The notes under the pieces are model-generated. The model worked only from the letters and a program-made list of their open reading frames with translations. It searched no databases and was not told where the DNA came from. DNA of 64,000 nt. Source: Segatella baroniae B14. Lineage in GTDB: Bacteria; Bacteroidota; Bacteroidia; Bacteroidales; Bacteroidaceae. Shown piece by piece: positions 16,636 through 26,638 of the stretch (positions within the stretch are counted from its first letter, which is position 1; each line of letters begins with the position of its first letter). The DNA lies in NCBI RefSeq assembly GCF_022024235.1, contig NZ_CP091799.1, positions 193,501-257,500 on the forward strand. Direction: 5' to 3'. The translations under genes were made by a program, and so were the position numbers.

Positions 16636-17940
16636 ATGAAAAAAACTTTTAAGAATGTCTTGGCTTTTGCCATGGCAAGTGTGTTGGCTTTGGGGGTCAC
16701 TTCATGTAGTAGCGATGACGATACCAATGGGAATGGTAGTAGCAATACAAGCACTGTAATGAGCTCTATTGTAGCTAATTATGTTGATAATATTGTTCGA
16801 CCAACTTATAGTGATCTTGCAGAAAATACGCAGACATTGTATGATGCTTGTCAGAATCTTTATACCAAGCGTAAGGCCGGAACATTAACACAAAGTGATA
16901 TTGATGCCGCTTGTGAAGCTTTTAAGAACGCCCGTAAATATTGGGAGCAGAGTGAATCATTCCTCTATGGTGCAGCGACTGATAATGATATCGATCCACA
17001 TATCGATTCATGGCCACTTGACCACTCACAGCTAGTTGAAGCTTTGAATAATGCTTCAATAATTGCGGGTATTAATGGTTCTCAGCCAGATAAGTATGTA
17101 TATGAACAGAATAAAGATTTTGGTTCTGTGTTAGGCTTCCATGGTTTGGAATTTATCCTCTTTCGTAATGGTGCCAACCGTACTTTGGCAGCTTTGACAG
17201 CTGATTATGAAACAGAGACAGGTTTGACAACAGTAAAAACGCTTGATGAGTGTGCTTTTGCTGCTGCAATTTCTGGTGACCTTCGTAATATGACTTCTTT
17301 ACTGGCATATGGTTGGATAGGTTCTAGTGCTAGTTCATCTATTCTTAATGTTATCAATACAGCAAGTTGGGTAGTAGAAGGAACTCGCTTTGCAGGTTTA
17401 ACCAGTAAGGGTGTAAGCTATGGCGAGGCTGTTATTGGTGCTACTACCTCAGTTGGCTTGTTTACTACCTGGCAGGAAACACTTTCTAATATCTATGTTG
17501 GTGGTTGTTCAAAAATTTGTCAGGAAGTTTACACTCAGAAGTTAGGTCAGGCTTATCGCGTTGCAACGGGTCAGGGAGAAGCAGAGGACGCTGCTGATTA
17601 TATCGAATCTCCTTATAGCAAGCGTTCTTTCCAGGATTATCAGGATAATATCTACAGTATCAAGCATTCTCTATATGGTAATCGTGATGACAATTCATCT
17701 ACTCCTGAATCTAATTCTCTTATGGCTTTCATGAAGAACAAGAATTATTCAGGTTACGAGACTTTGAATACAGCTCTTAATGAAGCTATTGCTTCTTTGG
17801 AAACAGCAAAGAATAGTGGAAAGGCCTTTATCGATGCTCCTGGTGATGCTCAAGTTAAAACTTGCATCGACAAGATTCAGGCTTTGGATGAAGCCTTGAA
17901 TAGTGCAGGAGCATGGGTGCAGAAGCAGGCTACTGAATAA
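16636..17940 (+). CDS. Imelysin-family (M75-like) lipoprotein
   Basis: 434 residues. The lipobox VTSC puts a lipidated Cys at 24, followed by an acidic, Ser-rich linker. The imelysin GxHxxE signature is present as GFHGLE (167-172), and the helical bundle pattern fits the family's normal length. Imelysin-like proteins are linked to iron uptake in other bacteria (established for the family); enzymatic peptidase activity is doubtful. It is anchored in the envelope and lies 37 bases after the porin and 32 bases before the di-heme protein, so all three are probably one operon. Confidence 0.9.
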   Translation: MKKTFKNVLAFAMASVLALGVTSCSSDDDTNGNGSSNTSTVMSSIVANYVDNIVRPTYSDLAENTQTLYDACQNLYTKRKAGTLTQSDIDAACEAFKNARKYWEQSESFLYGAATDNDIDPHIDSWPLDHSQLVEALNNASIIAGINGSQPDKYVYEQNKDFGSVLGFHGLEFILFRNGANRTLAALTADYETETGLTTVKTLDECAFAAAISGDLRNMTSLLAYGWIGSSASSSILNVINTASWVVEGTRFAGLTSKGVSYGEAVIGATTSVGLFTTWQETLSNIYVGGCSKICQEVYTQKLGQAYRVATGQGEAEDAADYIESPYSKRSFQDYQDNIYSIKHSLYGNRDDNSSTPESNSLMAFMKNKNYSGYETLNTALNEAIASLETAKNSGKAFIDAPGDAQVKTCIDKIQALDEALNSAGAWVQKQATE

Positions 17941-17972
17941 GAAGATTAAAATTCTTATTAATTATACAATAT

Positions 17973-19724
17973 ATGCAAAAACATTATTTTATTCCATCTC
18001 TGGCCAGTGTCTTGTTAGCGGCTAATTTTGTATCTTGTAGTGATGATGATACAACAATAGCTACTAACGAACAGCCAGAGGCTAGTTATGTAGGACAGGC
18101 CGTAGGCAACTTTACTGCTGACGAGTGGTATCCAGGTGGGCAGCTAGGAACAACAGAGAATACGGGATCAAATGCCTATTCAGACCAGACACCAGCGGTT
18201 GATGCTGACCAGGATCTTTTTAATGCCTTTTTTTCAGGAGAGCAGATGTTCGAGCGTAATTATTCACAGTCTACTGCTCCTTTCAAAGGTTTAGGTCCTG
18301 CTTCTGTTCGTAGTTCATGTTTCGATTGTCATCCAGAGTATGGCCATGGCAAGCGAATGGCCCAGTATACTACGGGTTATGGCAATGGTAATGGCTATCT
18401 TTTGGTAGTTTATCATCCTACATCAGAAGGTTCTAATGATGGACCGTATATCTCAGAGGTAACCGGTATGCCTCAGACACAAGCCGTAACACCATTTCTT
18501 CCTCCAATCAGTGAAGATGGAATTAATATTACTTGGAATCATGTTACTGCTATGGAAAGTGGAATTCCGATGCAATTCCCTGATGGTGAGACGTATGATC
18601 TGATCTATCCTGAAGTGACGATAGCTTCATCGGCTTTCAACACAGATCCCGTTCCTACGAATTATGCAGTTCGTTTAGAGTCGACTATAGGTGTAATTGG
18701 TACTGGATTGCTCGATGCCATTCCTAATGATTCCATTAAGGCTCAATATGCCAAAACTGCAAGTTATTATAAGCGAACAGGCAAGGATGTTTCTGAGTAT
18801 GTGAATGCTTCATTCTGGGATTCTGATGCCGATGATTTTGCAGCTGGTGCATGGTATAGTGTGGCTAATGGTAAGTTAGCTGCTACAGGTAGATATGCGG
18901 ATAATACGTCTGCTGCAGATGCTAAATTGGTGAAGCGCTTTACATATGCATTGACTCGTGGTTCATTGCAGGATGGTCCTGGTGCTAATGCTATATGGAA
19001 CATCACTAATGTAAGTCGTTCTGATCGTCCTTATCTGTATACTACTGATGCTTGGGCTAGTGCTATGAGTAAGAATAAGGAGGTTATTGCAAAAATTAAA
19101 GCAGACCCAACATCTCCTTATTATGCAGATGGTACAGAGGAAGGCATTGCAGATGCAGTTCTTCATCTGTTAAGTCCGTCGACTAATCAGTTTGATAATC
19201 AATGGCACAATTTTACAGCAGATCAGACTGATGAGCAGTTTTATAACTTTATGGTTTGGCATCGTGGACTTGCGATACCTCGTGCTCGAAATTTGAATGA
19301 TGCTGAGGTACAGCGTGGTAAGGAAGTCTTTAACGAAATCGGTTGTGCTAATTGTCATCGTCCTACTTGGAAAACAGGTGATGATAACTATTGGAAACCA
19401 GGTTTGATAGGTGAACGCGATCTTCCTCGATATCCTCATCAGACCATTCATCCATATAGTGATATGATTCAACATAAACTATATATGAAGAATGATATTC
19501 ATGGCAGTTGGTGTCGTACCACACCTTTATGGGGTAGAGGTTTGTCACTCATTAATACGGGTGCAGAAGACCGTTTGCACGACTGTCGTGCGCGTAATGA
19601 GATAGAAGCGATTATGTGGCATGGTTACAGTAAAAATAGTCATGCATATAATTCTGCTTTAAAATTCTATAATTTACCAAAAGCTGATAGAGATGCTGTG
19701 GTTAAATTTTTAAGATCCATCTAG
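17973..19724 (+). CDS. Di-heme oxidoreductase lipoprotein (DUF1111 / DHOR type)
   Basis: 583 residues. A short signal with lipobox FVSC (Cys22) is followed by an acidic linker. Two c-type heme sites are visible: CFDCH (116-120) and CANCH (458-462). The spacing and length match the putative di-heme peroxidase family PF06537. Heme must be attached outside the cytoplasm, and the CcsBA heme ligase is encoded next. Likely role: peroxide or thiol redox chemistry at the envelope, with the imelysin partner; this is inferred from family and context. Confidence 0.88.
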   Translation: MQKHYFIPSLASVLLAANFVSCSDDDTTIATNEQPEASYVGQAVGNFTADEWYPGGQLGTTENTGSNAYSDQTPAVDADQDLFNAFFSGEQMFERNYSQSTAPFKGLGPASVRSSCFDCHPEYGHGKRMAQYTTGYGNGNGYLLVVYHPTSEGSNDGPYISEVTGMPQTQAVTPFLPPISEDGINITWNHVTAMESGIPMQFPDGETYDLIYPEVTIASSAFNTDPVPTNYAVRLESTIGVIGTGLLDAIPNDSIKAQYAKTASYYKRTGKDVSEYVNASFWDSDADDFAAGAWYSVANGKLAATGRYADNTSAADAKLVKRFTYALTRGSLQDGPGANAIWNITNVSRSDRPYLYTTDAWASAMSKNKEVIAKIKADPTSPYYADGTEEGIADAVLHLLSPSTNQFDNQWHNFTADQTDEQFYNFMVWHRGLAIPRARNLNDAEVQRGKEVFNEIGCANCHRPTWKTGDDNYWKPGLIGERDLPRYPHQTIHPYSDMIQHKLYMKNDIHGSWCRTTPLWGRGLSLINTGAEDRLHDCRARNEIEAIMWHGYSKNSHAYNSALKFYNLPKADRDAVVKFLRSI

Positions 19725-19729
19725 TTTTT

Positions 19730-19763
19730 TATCCCTGGTTTTCGTAATCGAAAATCAGGGATA
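19730..19763 (+). terminator. Intra-operon hairpin between di-heme gene and ccsBA
   Basis: A 15-base-pair stem (19730-19744 with 19749-19763, one G-T pair) with a 4-base loop just after the di-heme gene stop. The T-run follows poorly (GTTTATAG), so it may act as a partial terminator or mRNA stabiliser that lowers expression of ccsBA relative to the upstream genes. Confidence 0.65.
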
Positions 19764-19785
19764 GTTTATAGTTTGTTGAGAGAAT

Positions 19786-22065
19786 ATGAAATTGAAGAAA
19801 ATCCTTTTTTGTATATATGTTCTTTTGATTCTTGTCATGGCGATGGCTACTGTAATCGAGAAATATAAAGGTACACCTTTTGTGGTTTCATCCATTTATG
19901 GTTCGTGGTGGTTTAGTGTGCTATGGGCTATGCTGGTAGCAGTAGGTTTGGTTTATATTATTCAAAGTAAGTTACGAAAATGGAATATAGTTTTGCTTCA
20001 TCTTTCATTTGTTGTTATCCTCTTAGGTGCACTACTCACTCATCTTACTTCTTATCAGGGAGCTGTGCATCTTAGATTGGGTCAAACTACAAATGAATAT
20101 CTTCCTATGGGTGATGATATGCATAACTTATCAGCACGTCAACTTCCGTTTTCCATTCAGTTGAATCACTTTGGTATATCTTATCATGATGGTACATCGG
20201 CTGTAGCAGATTATTCATCTCAAATAACGCTCATAGATGGAGATGAAAGAGTGGCAGGAACTGTATCGATGAATCATATTATGAGCTATCAAGGGGTTAG
20301 ATTATACCAAAGTTCGTATGATGCTGATGGTAAAGGTAGTATTTTACGGGTTAATAGTGATCCTTTTGGCATACCTGTAACTTATGTAGGTTATGCTTTA
20401 CTGTTTTTTTCTTTAATAGCGATGTTAATAGATCCCAAAGGGCGATTTCGTGAATTGCTCCGGAGTCCACTTATTCAAAGAGGTGCCTTTCTCGTGCTTC
20501 TCCTTTTAAATGCCTCTATTCTTCCTAGCTCTGCTTCAACTACAACTGTTTTTCCTAAAGAGGTAGCAAGTAGAGTAGGTGAGATGTATGTATTGTATAA
20601 TAATCGTGTGTGTCAAATGCAGACGTTTGCTTACGATTTTACTAAGAAAATATCTGGTAAACGCTCCTATAAGGGATGTACGCCTGAACAGATATTTACC
20701 GGTTTTATTTTTTGGGGTGACCAGTGGCAGAAAGAAAAAATTATCAAAGTGAAAGGTGGAGAACTGAAACGTGAGTTGGGATTGGATAGTTATGTTTCTA
20801 TTGCTGATCTATTTCCTTCTTCGGGTTATGTTCTTCGTCGTTTGGTAGAAGAGTCATACCGAGATAATCATCATGATGCTTTGCATGATCAGGCTATTAA
20901 GTTAGATGAAAAGGTTCAACTTATCGTAGAATTGAAGATGGGTAATATTCTGAAGTTGTATCCTATAACACATAATGGTAAAACGGAGTGGTTCTCGCAT
21001 CAGGAAATAGCTTATCCTAAATATGTATCTTCTCGAGATTATCGTTACATGCGAAAGAGTTTTCGTCACTTGTATGGTTCTGCACTTATCGGTAATAATA
21101 CAAATGTTTTACAGCAAGTGAATGAAATCTTGGCTTATCAAAAGCATCATGCAGGTACAAGTCTTCCTACTATTACTCAGGTAAAAGCTGAACGAATATA
21201 CAATCAGATACCTATTGCAACGATACTGTTTATGTTCAATCTTACTATTGGATTTTTAGGATTGTTTGGTGTAATCAGACAGTTACTGTCTCGTAATATG
21301 TGCTGGTTGGGTCTACGTTATTCCGTGATAGAATCAGGTATGATAATCGTGTTGGGGTTATCTTTTATGGTATTAACCTTTTCTTTAGTATTGCGATGGA
21401 TTATTAGTGGAAATGTGCCTTTGAGCAATGGGTATGAGTCGATGTTATCTATTGCTTGGTTTTCGATGCTCATTACGATGCTGATGGCTATTCGCCTTCA
21501 TTCTCTTCGCATGTTGATAACGACATTCGGATTTATGCTTAGTGGATTCTTCCTTTTGGTTAGTCATATCAGTCAGATGGATCCGGCTATAGGTCAAATG
21601 ATGCCTGTACTAAATTCTCCGCTATTGAGTGTTCATGTCAGTGTTATTATGATGAGTTATGCTTTTCTTGCTATTATTTGTATATGTGGGCTACTTGCCA
21701 TATTGTTGCATGTGATAGCTTCGGTAAAGCGAGAAACGAAGAATACTATCGAACGGCAAATGAAGGTACTGCAGGTTTTGTCACAGATATTCTTATATCC
21801 AGCCATTACGACTTTAGGGCTTGGTATCTTTATAGGTGCTATTTGGGCGAATGTGAGTTGGGGTACCTATTGGAGTTGGGATCCTAAAGAGACATGGGCA
21901 CTGATAACTCTGATGATTTATGCTATAGCACTCCATTCTAAGAGTGTGAAAGCTTTGCAAAAGCCACTGTCGTATCATATATTTATGGTCTTAGCCTTTT
22001 TGAGTATCCTAATGACCTATTTTGGAGTGAACTATATTTTAGGAGGTATGCATAGCTATGCATAG
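19786..22065 (+). CDS. ccsBA: Cytochrome c synthase CcsBA (ResB-CcsA fusion)
   Basis: 759 residues. The N-terminal ResB-like part has several membrane helices and a large periplasmic region (about 80-470). The C-terminal CcsA part holds the heme-handling WWD-type signature WGTYWSWDPKE (692-702) within multiple membrane helices. It transports heme and attaches it to CxxCH motifs of periplasmic cytochromes c (system II). The apocytochrome substrate is probably the di-heme lipoprotein just upstream. The thiol-reducing partners ResA and CcdA are not in the window. Confidence 0.92.
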   Translation: MKLKKILFCIYVLLILVMAMATVIEKYKGTPFVVSSIYGSWWFSVLWAMLVAVGLVYIIQSKLRKWNIVLLHLSFVVILLGALLTHLTSYQGAVHLRLGQTTNEYLPMGDDMHNLSARQLPFSIQLNHFGISYHDGTSAVADYSSQITLIDGDERVAGTVSMNHIMSYQGVRLYQSSYDADGKGSILRVNSDPFGIPVTYVGYALLFFSLIAMLIDPKGRFRELLRSPLIQRGAFLVLLLLNASILPSSASTTTVFPKEVASRVGEMYVLYNNRVCQMQTFAYDFTKKISGKRSYKGCTPEQIFTGFIFWGDQWQKEKIIKVKGGELKRELGLDSYVSIADLFPSSGYVLRRLVEESYRDNHHDALHDQAIKLDEKVQLIVELKMGNILKLYPITHNGKTEWFSHQEIAYPKYVSSRDYRYMRKSFRHLYGSALIGNNTNVLQQVNEILAYQKHHAGTSLPTITQVKAERIYNQIPIATILFMFNLTIGFLGLFGVIRQLLSRNMCWLGLRYSVIESGMIIVLGLSFMVLTFSLVLRWIISGNVPLSNGYESMLSIAWFSMLITMLMAIRLHSLRMLITTFGFMLSGFFLLVSHISQMDPAIGQMMPVLNSPLLSVHVSVIMMSYAFLAIICICGLLAILLHVIASVKRETKNTIERQMKVLQVLSQIFLYPAITTLGLGIFIGAIWANVSWGTYWSWDPKETWALITLMIYAIALHSKSVKALQKPLSYHIFMVLAFLSILMTYFGVNYILGGMHSYA

Positions 22066-22121
22066 GTACGGGTAGGTAATTGTTTTATCAAATTTCTTCC
22101 GATTATCATTATTTTTAGGTA

Positions 22122-22152
22122 TTGTCTATGTCGAAAATAAATATTATATTTG
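22122..22152 (+). promoter_or_regulatory. Promoter of hemerythrin-LuxR gene
   Basis: TTG at 22122-22124 (as ATTG), a 20-base spacer and TATATTTG at 22145-22152 match the Bacteroidetes consensus, about 50 bases before the ATG at 22205. The regulator can thus be expressed independently of ccsBA. Confidence 0.75.
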
Positions 22153-22204
22153 CGCTTTGATAATGTGATGATGAATTGTAGCCTTTAGGCATGTGTTGAA
22201 AGAT

Positions 22205-23161
22205 ATGAAAAATCAAAAAGTATATGAAGCTGATGATAAAATGATTTCTATCATCAGAGATAATTACAATATATTACAGAGTCTGGGTAGTTTTGGTATA
22301 AGCTTGGGCTTTGGAGATAAAACGGTTCGAGAGGTTTGTGAAAATCAAAAAGTGGATACATACACTTTTTTAGCTGTTGTTAATTTCACTATCAACGGTT
22401 ATCAGCTTTTTGATGATTATGATAAACTTTCCATACCTACTTTATTGCAATATCTTAAGGCTTCCCATGCTTATTATCTTGATTTTCAGTTACCATTTAT
22501 TCGTAAAGAGTTAGAAGGTGCTTTGGATGAACATGATAATCTTGCGCGTTTGATTTTAAAGTTGTACGAAGAATATGCTCATTCTATCACCAAGCATATG
22601 CGTTATGAGGAAAAGAATGTCTTTCCTTATGTAGAGGGATTGTTGCAAGGTAGAACATATGATAATTACGATATTGATACATTCTCAAAGCATCACGGAC
22701 AAACGGATACACAGCTGAAAGAATTGAAAAATATTATTATTAAATATTTACCTTCCGACGGTCTACATAATAACCAGTTGGCTGCTACTCTTTATGACAT
22801 TTACAATAATGAAGAGTGGTTGAATTTACATGCCAGTGTAGAGGATGAAATTTTTATTCCAGCTATTAGAAGATTGGAGAAGCAGAGCAAGCAAGAAAAT
22901 GTAACCAATCAGATTTCTAATATGCTCAATAAGTCTCCCCATTCAGACGAAGCTCTTAGTGAGCGAGAAAAGGATGTTATTGTGGCATTGGTACAGGGTA
23001 TGACAAATAAAGAAATAGGTGATCATCTTTGTATCTCTATCAATACTGTTATTACTCATCGTCGTAATATCGCCAAAAAACTTCAGATTCATTCTCCTGC
23101 AGGCTTAACTATTTATGCTATTGTCAATAATCTGATAGATATTTCTAGTGTGAAGTTATAA
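22205..23161 (+). CDS. Hemerythrin-domain LuxR-type transcription regulator
   Basis: 318 residues. Residues about 1-70 resemble the DUF542/DUF1858-like cap of ScdA/RIC iron-sulfur repair proteins but lack its Cys-Cys pair. Residues about 80-225 form a hemerythrin-like four-helix domain with likely di-iron ligands H88, H131/E135, H163 or H164, and H209/E213. Residues 251-316 are a LuxR helix-turn-helix (LSEREKDVIVALVQG, NTVITHRRNI). Hemerythrin domains sense O2, NO or oxidants, so this is a candidate redox-sensing activator. The ATG at 22205 is used instead of the in-frame GTG at 22193. Its HTH closely resembles that of the LuxR protein at 28648. Confidence 0.88.
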   Translation: MKNQKVYEADDKMISIIRDNYNILQSLGSFGISLGFGDKTVREVCENQKVDTYTFLAVVNFTINGYQLFDDYDKLSIPTLLQYLKASHAYYLDFQLPFIRKELEGALDEHDNLARLILKLYEEYAHSITKHMRYEEKNVFPYVEGLLQGRTYDNYDIDTFSKHHGQTDTQLKELKNIIIKYLPSDGLHNNQLAATLYDIYNNEEWLNLHASVEDEIFIPAIRRLEKQSKQENVTNQISNMLNKSPHSDEALSEREKDVIVALVQGMTNKEIGDHLCISINTVITHRRNIAKKLQIHSPAGLTIYAIVNNLIDISSVKL

Positions 23162-23170
23162 TAGCTTCGC

Positions 23171-25738
23171 TTAGAAATAGGTGGAAAAGCCTGCTAAAAA
23201 GCATCTGCCTCGTAATGTGTAACGATTGTATGAACTGCTGATATCGGTATAACTGGTATTTGTATAATATTTCTGATTAAATATATTTGTAATAGAAAGT
23301 GTATAGTCAGTTTTTTTATGTCTATATGAGCATTTGATGTCACCAAAGAAAGAGCGTTTGGTGTTATCTTGATATAGATAGTGCACATAGTGTTCTGCTA
23401 TAATGGAGAAATTTAGTGCTTCTGTTGGTAGAAAAGATAATTCCATTTTTTGAAACAGCAGTTTGTTAGAATTATAATACGTACTATTGGTGAGAGAGTT
23501 TACTCGATATGACAGTGTGTAATCTATATCTAACCAGTTTTTGATATTAGAGTTGATACCAAGTGAGCTTTCTATACTCTTGGTTTGGTATGATGTATTT
23601 TTACCGTTTTGATGAATATTTGAAGAGTTCGATGTGTATGTGCATATGGCATTGATGTTTCCATTGATTATATCCACATGTTTACTCATGTTGGCTCTTG
23701 CAATTATGTTTTCCGATTGGTTCTTGCCTTCTATTGTTGTATAGTAAATATACTTATTGTCAATTTGTTTGGAAACGGTATTTGGTCTTTCTGTTTTACT
23801 GTGACTGACACTTATATTTGCAAATAGCATATTTATATAGTCAGAATAGCTGATGCTCACTAAACCGCTGCATTTTTTATTTCCGTATAATTGTTTGGGA
23901 TTAGTACGATATGTTTGATAATCGGTTAGAATCGTGGCGTTATAGGTATTTGTTACTGATGGTTGTGAGGTACCAGCAGAAGCATTAGCTCTTATTTTAA
24001 ATCTCGAATTAAGTTGCATGCTGAGACTAAGTTTGGGCATAAAAAAGATTTTGGTCTTGGATATATCGCCAAAATAGTGATAGAAACTCCAGGGAAGATC
24101 TAATTGTCCTCTGAAGCCATGGTGCTTATAGGTGAGTCCCGATGTAATATTCATGCAGATATAATTGTTGAAGTATTCTGATTTACGACAGGTATCGTTC
24201 AGATTCTCATTATACGAACAGTTGATATCAGAAGCTGAGAGTACTTCTTCAGCATCAATGGATAGTGCCCATCGTTTAATATTATGTGCGTAGTATAATC
24301 TTGTAGAAGATAGAAATTGTTTTCTGTTGATATTTTGTTGTCTTAGATCTTCATCTGACTCAACGGTAAGTTTTTCGGGAATCAGTGTGAATTTGTTTTG
24401 TGAATATAACTTCAAGTAGTTTTTCCCTATAGGCTTAATCCATTGCAAGTAGTTTTCCAGCGTGTGAATATCATATTCACTTTCTGAGTTATATGTATAG
24501 TCATTAGTTGTCCATGTCCATTTCTTTTGCCAGATAGAAGAGTATTTCAGATCATTAGAGAAAGAACTCTTCTCGCTGTCTTTATTCCAAGAGAGTGAGG
24601 CACTTAAAGCCTTACTGTGCAGGATACTCCGTTCGGAAGTCGATCGGGTTAAAATACTATCAGCAAGGTAATAAGATGTACCTTGTTCGTAATTTGATAT
24701 ATTTCTGTCATCAGTATAGTATATTTTTGAACGAAAGGTGGAATTGCTTCCTATTTTTTGAATATTGCCTAAATTGATTATGTGTGTTGTGGCGTTTCGT
24801 TTTCTATCTTTATCCAATATGCCTATCGTGTTTTGTTCCATGTTGAGCAAAGGTTCTATAGCTTCGACTTGTTTTTTTCTTATCAAATCTTCTAGTGTAA
24901 GCGTATTGTTTTCAGACAAGATATCCTTATTGCTATTATTTGTTTTGGTGGTTAGTGCCGTTTGATTACTGGCAGACAGGTTGGTGCAAAAAAGTTCGCT
25001 CTCCCATAGTTTGGGTAGTCCTAAAGCAGCTTTGATATTGCCACTCCAGTGCCCTTTGGCACTATCTTTTACGGCAAGATTAAGTACAGTCCCACCTTCT
25101 TCCTTGCTGTTTTTCAGAGCTTTGGCATTATGATAATTTTCTATTATATCAGCACGAGAGATAATCTTATGCGTAATATTGCGAGTGGCTATATTATATT
25201 GGCCATCAAATAGATCGAGCCCTTCTATCATAAATTTATCTATCGTTTTGCCGTTATATGATATAGTACCATTATTGTTAATGTCGATACCAGGCATGTT
25301 GCGCAATACATCACCGATAGTGCGATCCTTGTTGGTCACAAAACTGGATACCATATAGCTTGTTGTGTCATTATGATGAATAATTTTTTGTGGTCGCACG
25401 TATACATCTTGAATGACGTAAGCTTTCGGTTCTAATTCGAAGGTGTATATAGTTTTTGGGTTAATGGCACAGGATGCAGATTGGTATCCCATTCTACTCA
25501 CCAAGATATTACATCCAAAAATTTTCTCTCGGTTTGTTCTGAATTTGAATTTGCCATTTGCATCAGCTATTGTACTTAATATTGTCGAGTTTTTCTTATT
25601 GCGTATGTTGATGATAGCTCCTTTAATAGGAGCTTTAGTCACATGATCAGTAACAATTCCTTTCAACTCGATTTCCTGAGCATGAGCAGGGATGATGCCC
25701 ATGAAAAAGATGACGATTAGATTATACCAAAAATTCAT
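23171..25738 (-). CDS. TonB-dependent receptor-like outer-membrane protein
   Basis: 855 residues. A signal peptide (to about residue 20) is followed by a CarboxypepD regulatory-like domain (ELKGIVTDHVTKAPIKGAI, about 23-105), a plug-like domain (TIGDVLRNMPGIDINNNG, YNGKTIDKFMIEGLDLFDG) and a long beta-barrel region. No clear TonB box is seen before the regulatory-like domain. It is the last gene of a - strand operon after two GLPGLI proteins and a small exported peptide. It converges on the hemerythrin regulator gene with a 9-base gap and no terminator visible. It may import or present a peptide or metal complex; the substrate is unknown. Confidence 0.85.
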   Translation of the reverse strand: MNFWYNLIVIFFMGIIPAHAQEIELKGIVTDHVTKAPIKGAIINIRNKKNSTILSTIADANGKFKFRTNREKIFGCNILVSRMGYQSASCAINPKTIYTFELEPKAYVIQDVYVRPQKIIHHNDTTSYMVSSFVTNKDRTIGDVLRNMPGIDINNNGTISYNGKTIDKFMIEGLDLFDGQYNIATRNITHKIISRADIIENYHNAKALKNSKEEGGTVLNLAVKDSAKGHWSGNIKAALGLPKLWESELFCTNLSASNQTALTTKTNNSNKDILSENNTLTLEDLIRKKQVEAIEPLLNMEQNTIGILDKDRKRNATTHIINLGNIQKIGSNSTFRSKIYYTDDRNISNYEQGTSYYLADSILTRSTSERSILHSKALSASLSWNKDSEKSSFSNDLKYSSIWQKKWTWTTNDYTYNSESEYDIHTLENYLQWIKPIGKNYLKLYSQNKFTLIPEKLTVESDEDLRQQNINRKQFLSSTRLYYAHNIKRWALSIDAEEVLSASDINCSYNENLNDTCRKSEYFNNYICMNITSGLTYKHHGFRGQLDLPWSFYHYFGDISKTKIFFMPKLSLSMQLNSRFKIRANASAGTSQPSVTNTYNATILTDYQTYRTNPKQLYGNKKCSGLVSISYSDYINMLFANISVSHSKTERPNTVSKQIDNKYIYYTTIEGKNQSENIIARANMSKHVDIINGNINAICTYTSNSSNIHQNGKNTSYQTKSIESSLGINSNIKNWLDIDYTLSYRVNSLTNSTYYNSNKLLFQKMELSFLPTEALNFSIIAEHYVHYLYQDNTKRSFFGDIKCSYRHKKTDYTLSITNIFNQKYYTNTSYTDISSSYNRYTLRGRCFLAGFSTYF

Positions 25739-25788
25739 TTATTTTTTATTCTAGGCCAATAAGCAACTATTTCCTGATTTTAATGACG

Positions 25789-26616
25789 TTATTGTTCTAC
25801 GATTTCCATAGGACGATAGCGCGTATCTTTTATAAGATTCTTCTCTGTTTTTTTGTCGTGTCCTTTAATAATAATGTTTATTCCACTAGTTTTGCTTAAA
25901 TAATTAAAGGGATCTTTTATATATTTTTCTTGTTCTATTAAGAAACTTATTAGGTTTGTCTTCATCTTTTTTTTAGGAAGCAGTAAAATATTCTTATTGC
26001 ATGGACGCATATCGATAAAATGAAAACTATATTGTTTTTTTGTGTCTGCAACTTCCATAATAAGGCCAGGTAGACCTGCGAATTTCCATGGTCCCACAGC
26101 TAAAGGAATGTCTGTGGCGTACCAAGCTACATAAGTTCGTCCCATATAGGAACAGGTGGCCTTTTGACATAGATGTCCTGCAATAGTATGGAAAACATGC
26201 TCTATTTTCCAATTAAAATTAGGTATCTTTTCATTATATTGATATGTATATGCACTTATTTTATCCTCATAGATATAGGTAGAGTCTTTATGATTTGTTA
26301 GTATATAGTATTCCGATTTAGCTTTGGCAGATTGTTTTCTAGATTTTATTATTTTAGATGCCATTTCCTGGTGATAGGCTTCTGCATCGTAATAGCGGAG
26401 AGAGTCTGTTCTATATTTTTCTGGATTATAAAACAGTGTTTTGTTTCCTGCCAAACACAAGCAAAGAGTATCCGTGCAAAGAAGGTTCTTTACAGTATCT
26501 TTAGTACATTTTGCGATGTATCTTACTTCTGTAGTAGCTTGTAATGTATCATTAGCATACAGTTTTGTGTGTATGCAAAAGATCACGACCATACTTAGTA
26601 AAAGTTTGTTCTTCAT
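25789..26616 (-). CDS. GLPGLI-family exported protein (second copy)
   Basis: 275 residues with a signal peptide ending near KLYA. The family signature GPWKFAGLPGLIMEV is present, along with the neighbouring block GHLCQKATCSYMGRTYVAWY that carries two cysteines. GLPGLI proteins are confined largely to Bacteroidetes and are often encoded beside TonB-type barrels; their function is unknown. The gene lies 22 bases after its paralogue and 50 bases before the barrel gene. Envelope location is inferred from the signal peptide. Confidence 0.88.
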   Translation of the reverse strand: MKNKLLLSMVVIFCIHTKLYANDTLQATTEVRYIAKCTKDTVKNLLCTDTLCLCLAGNKTLFYNPEKYRTDSLRYYDAEAYHQEMASKIIKSRKQSAKAKSEYYILTNHKDSTYIYEDKISAYTYQYNEKIPNFNWKIEHVFHTIAGHLCQKATCSYMGRTYVAWYATDIPLAVGPWKFAGLPGLIMEVADTKKQYSFHFIDMRPCNKNILLLPKKKMKTNLISFLIEQEKYIKDPFNYLSKTSGINIIIKGHDKKTEKNLIKDTRYRPMEIVEQ

Positions 26617-26638
26617 ATTAGGTAGTTAATCATTTTTT

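Noticed and set aside
17936..17959. AT-only hairpin after imelysin gene as a terminator
   Set aside because: Only 8 A/T-rich base pairs and no T-run; the di-heme gene follows closely, so transcription probably continues.
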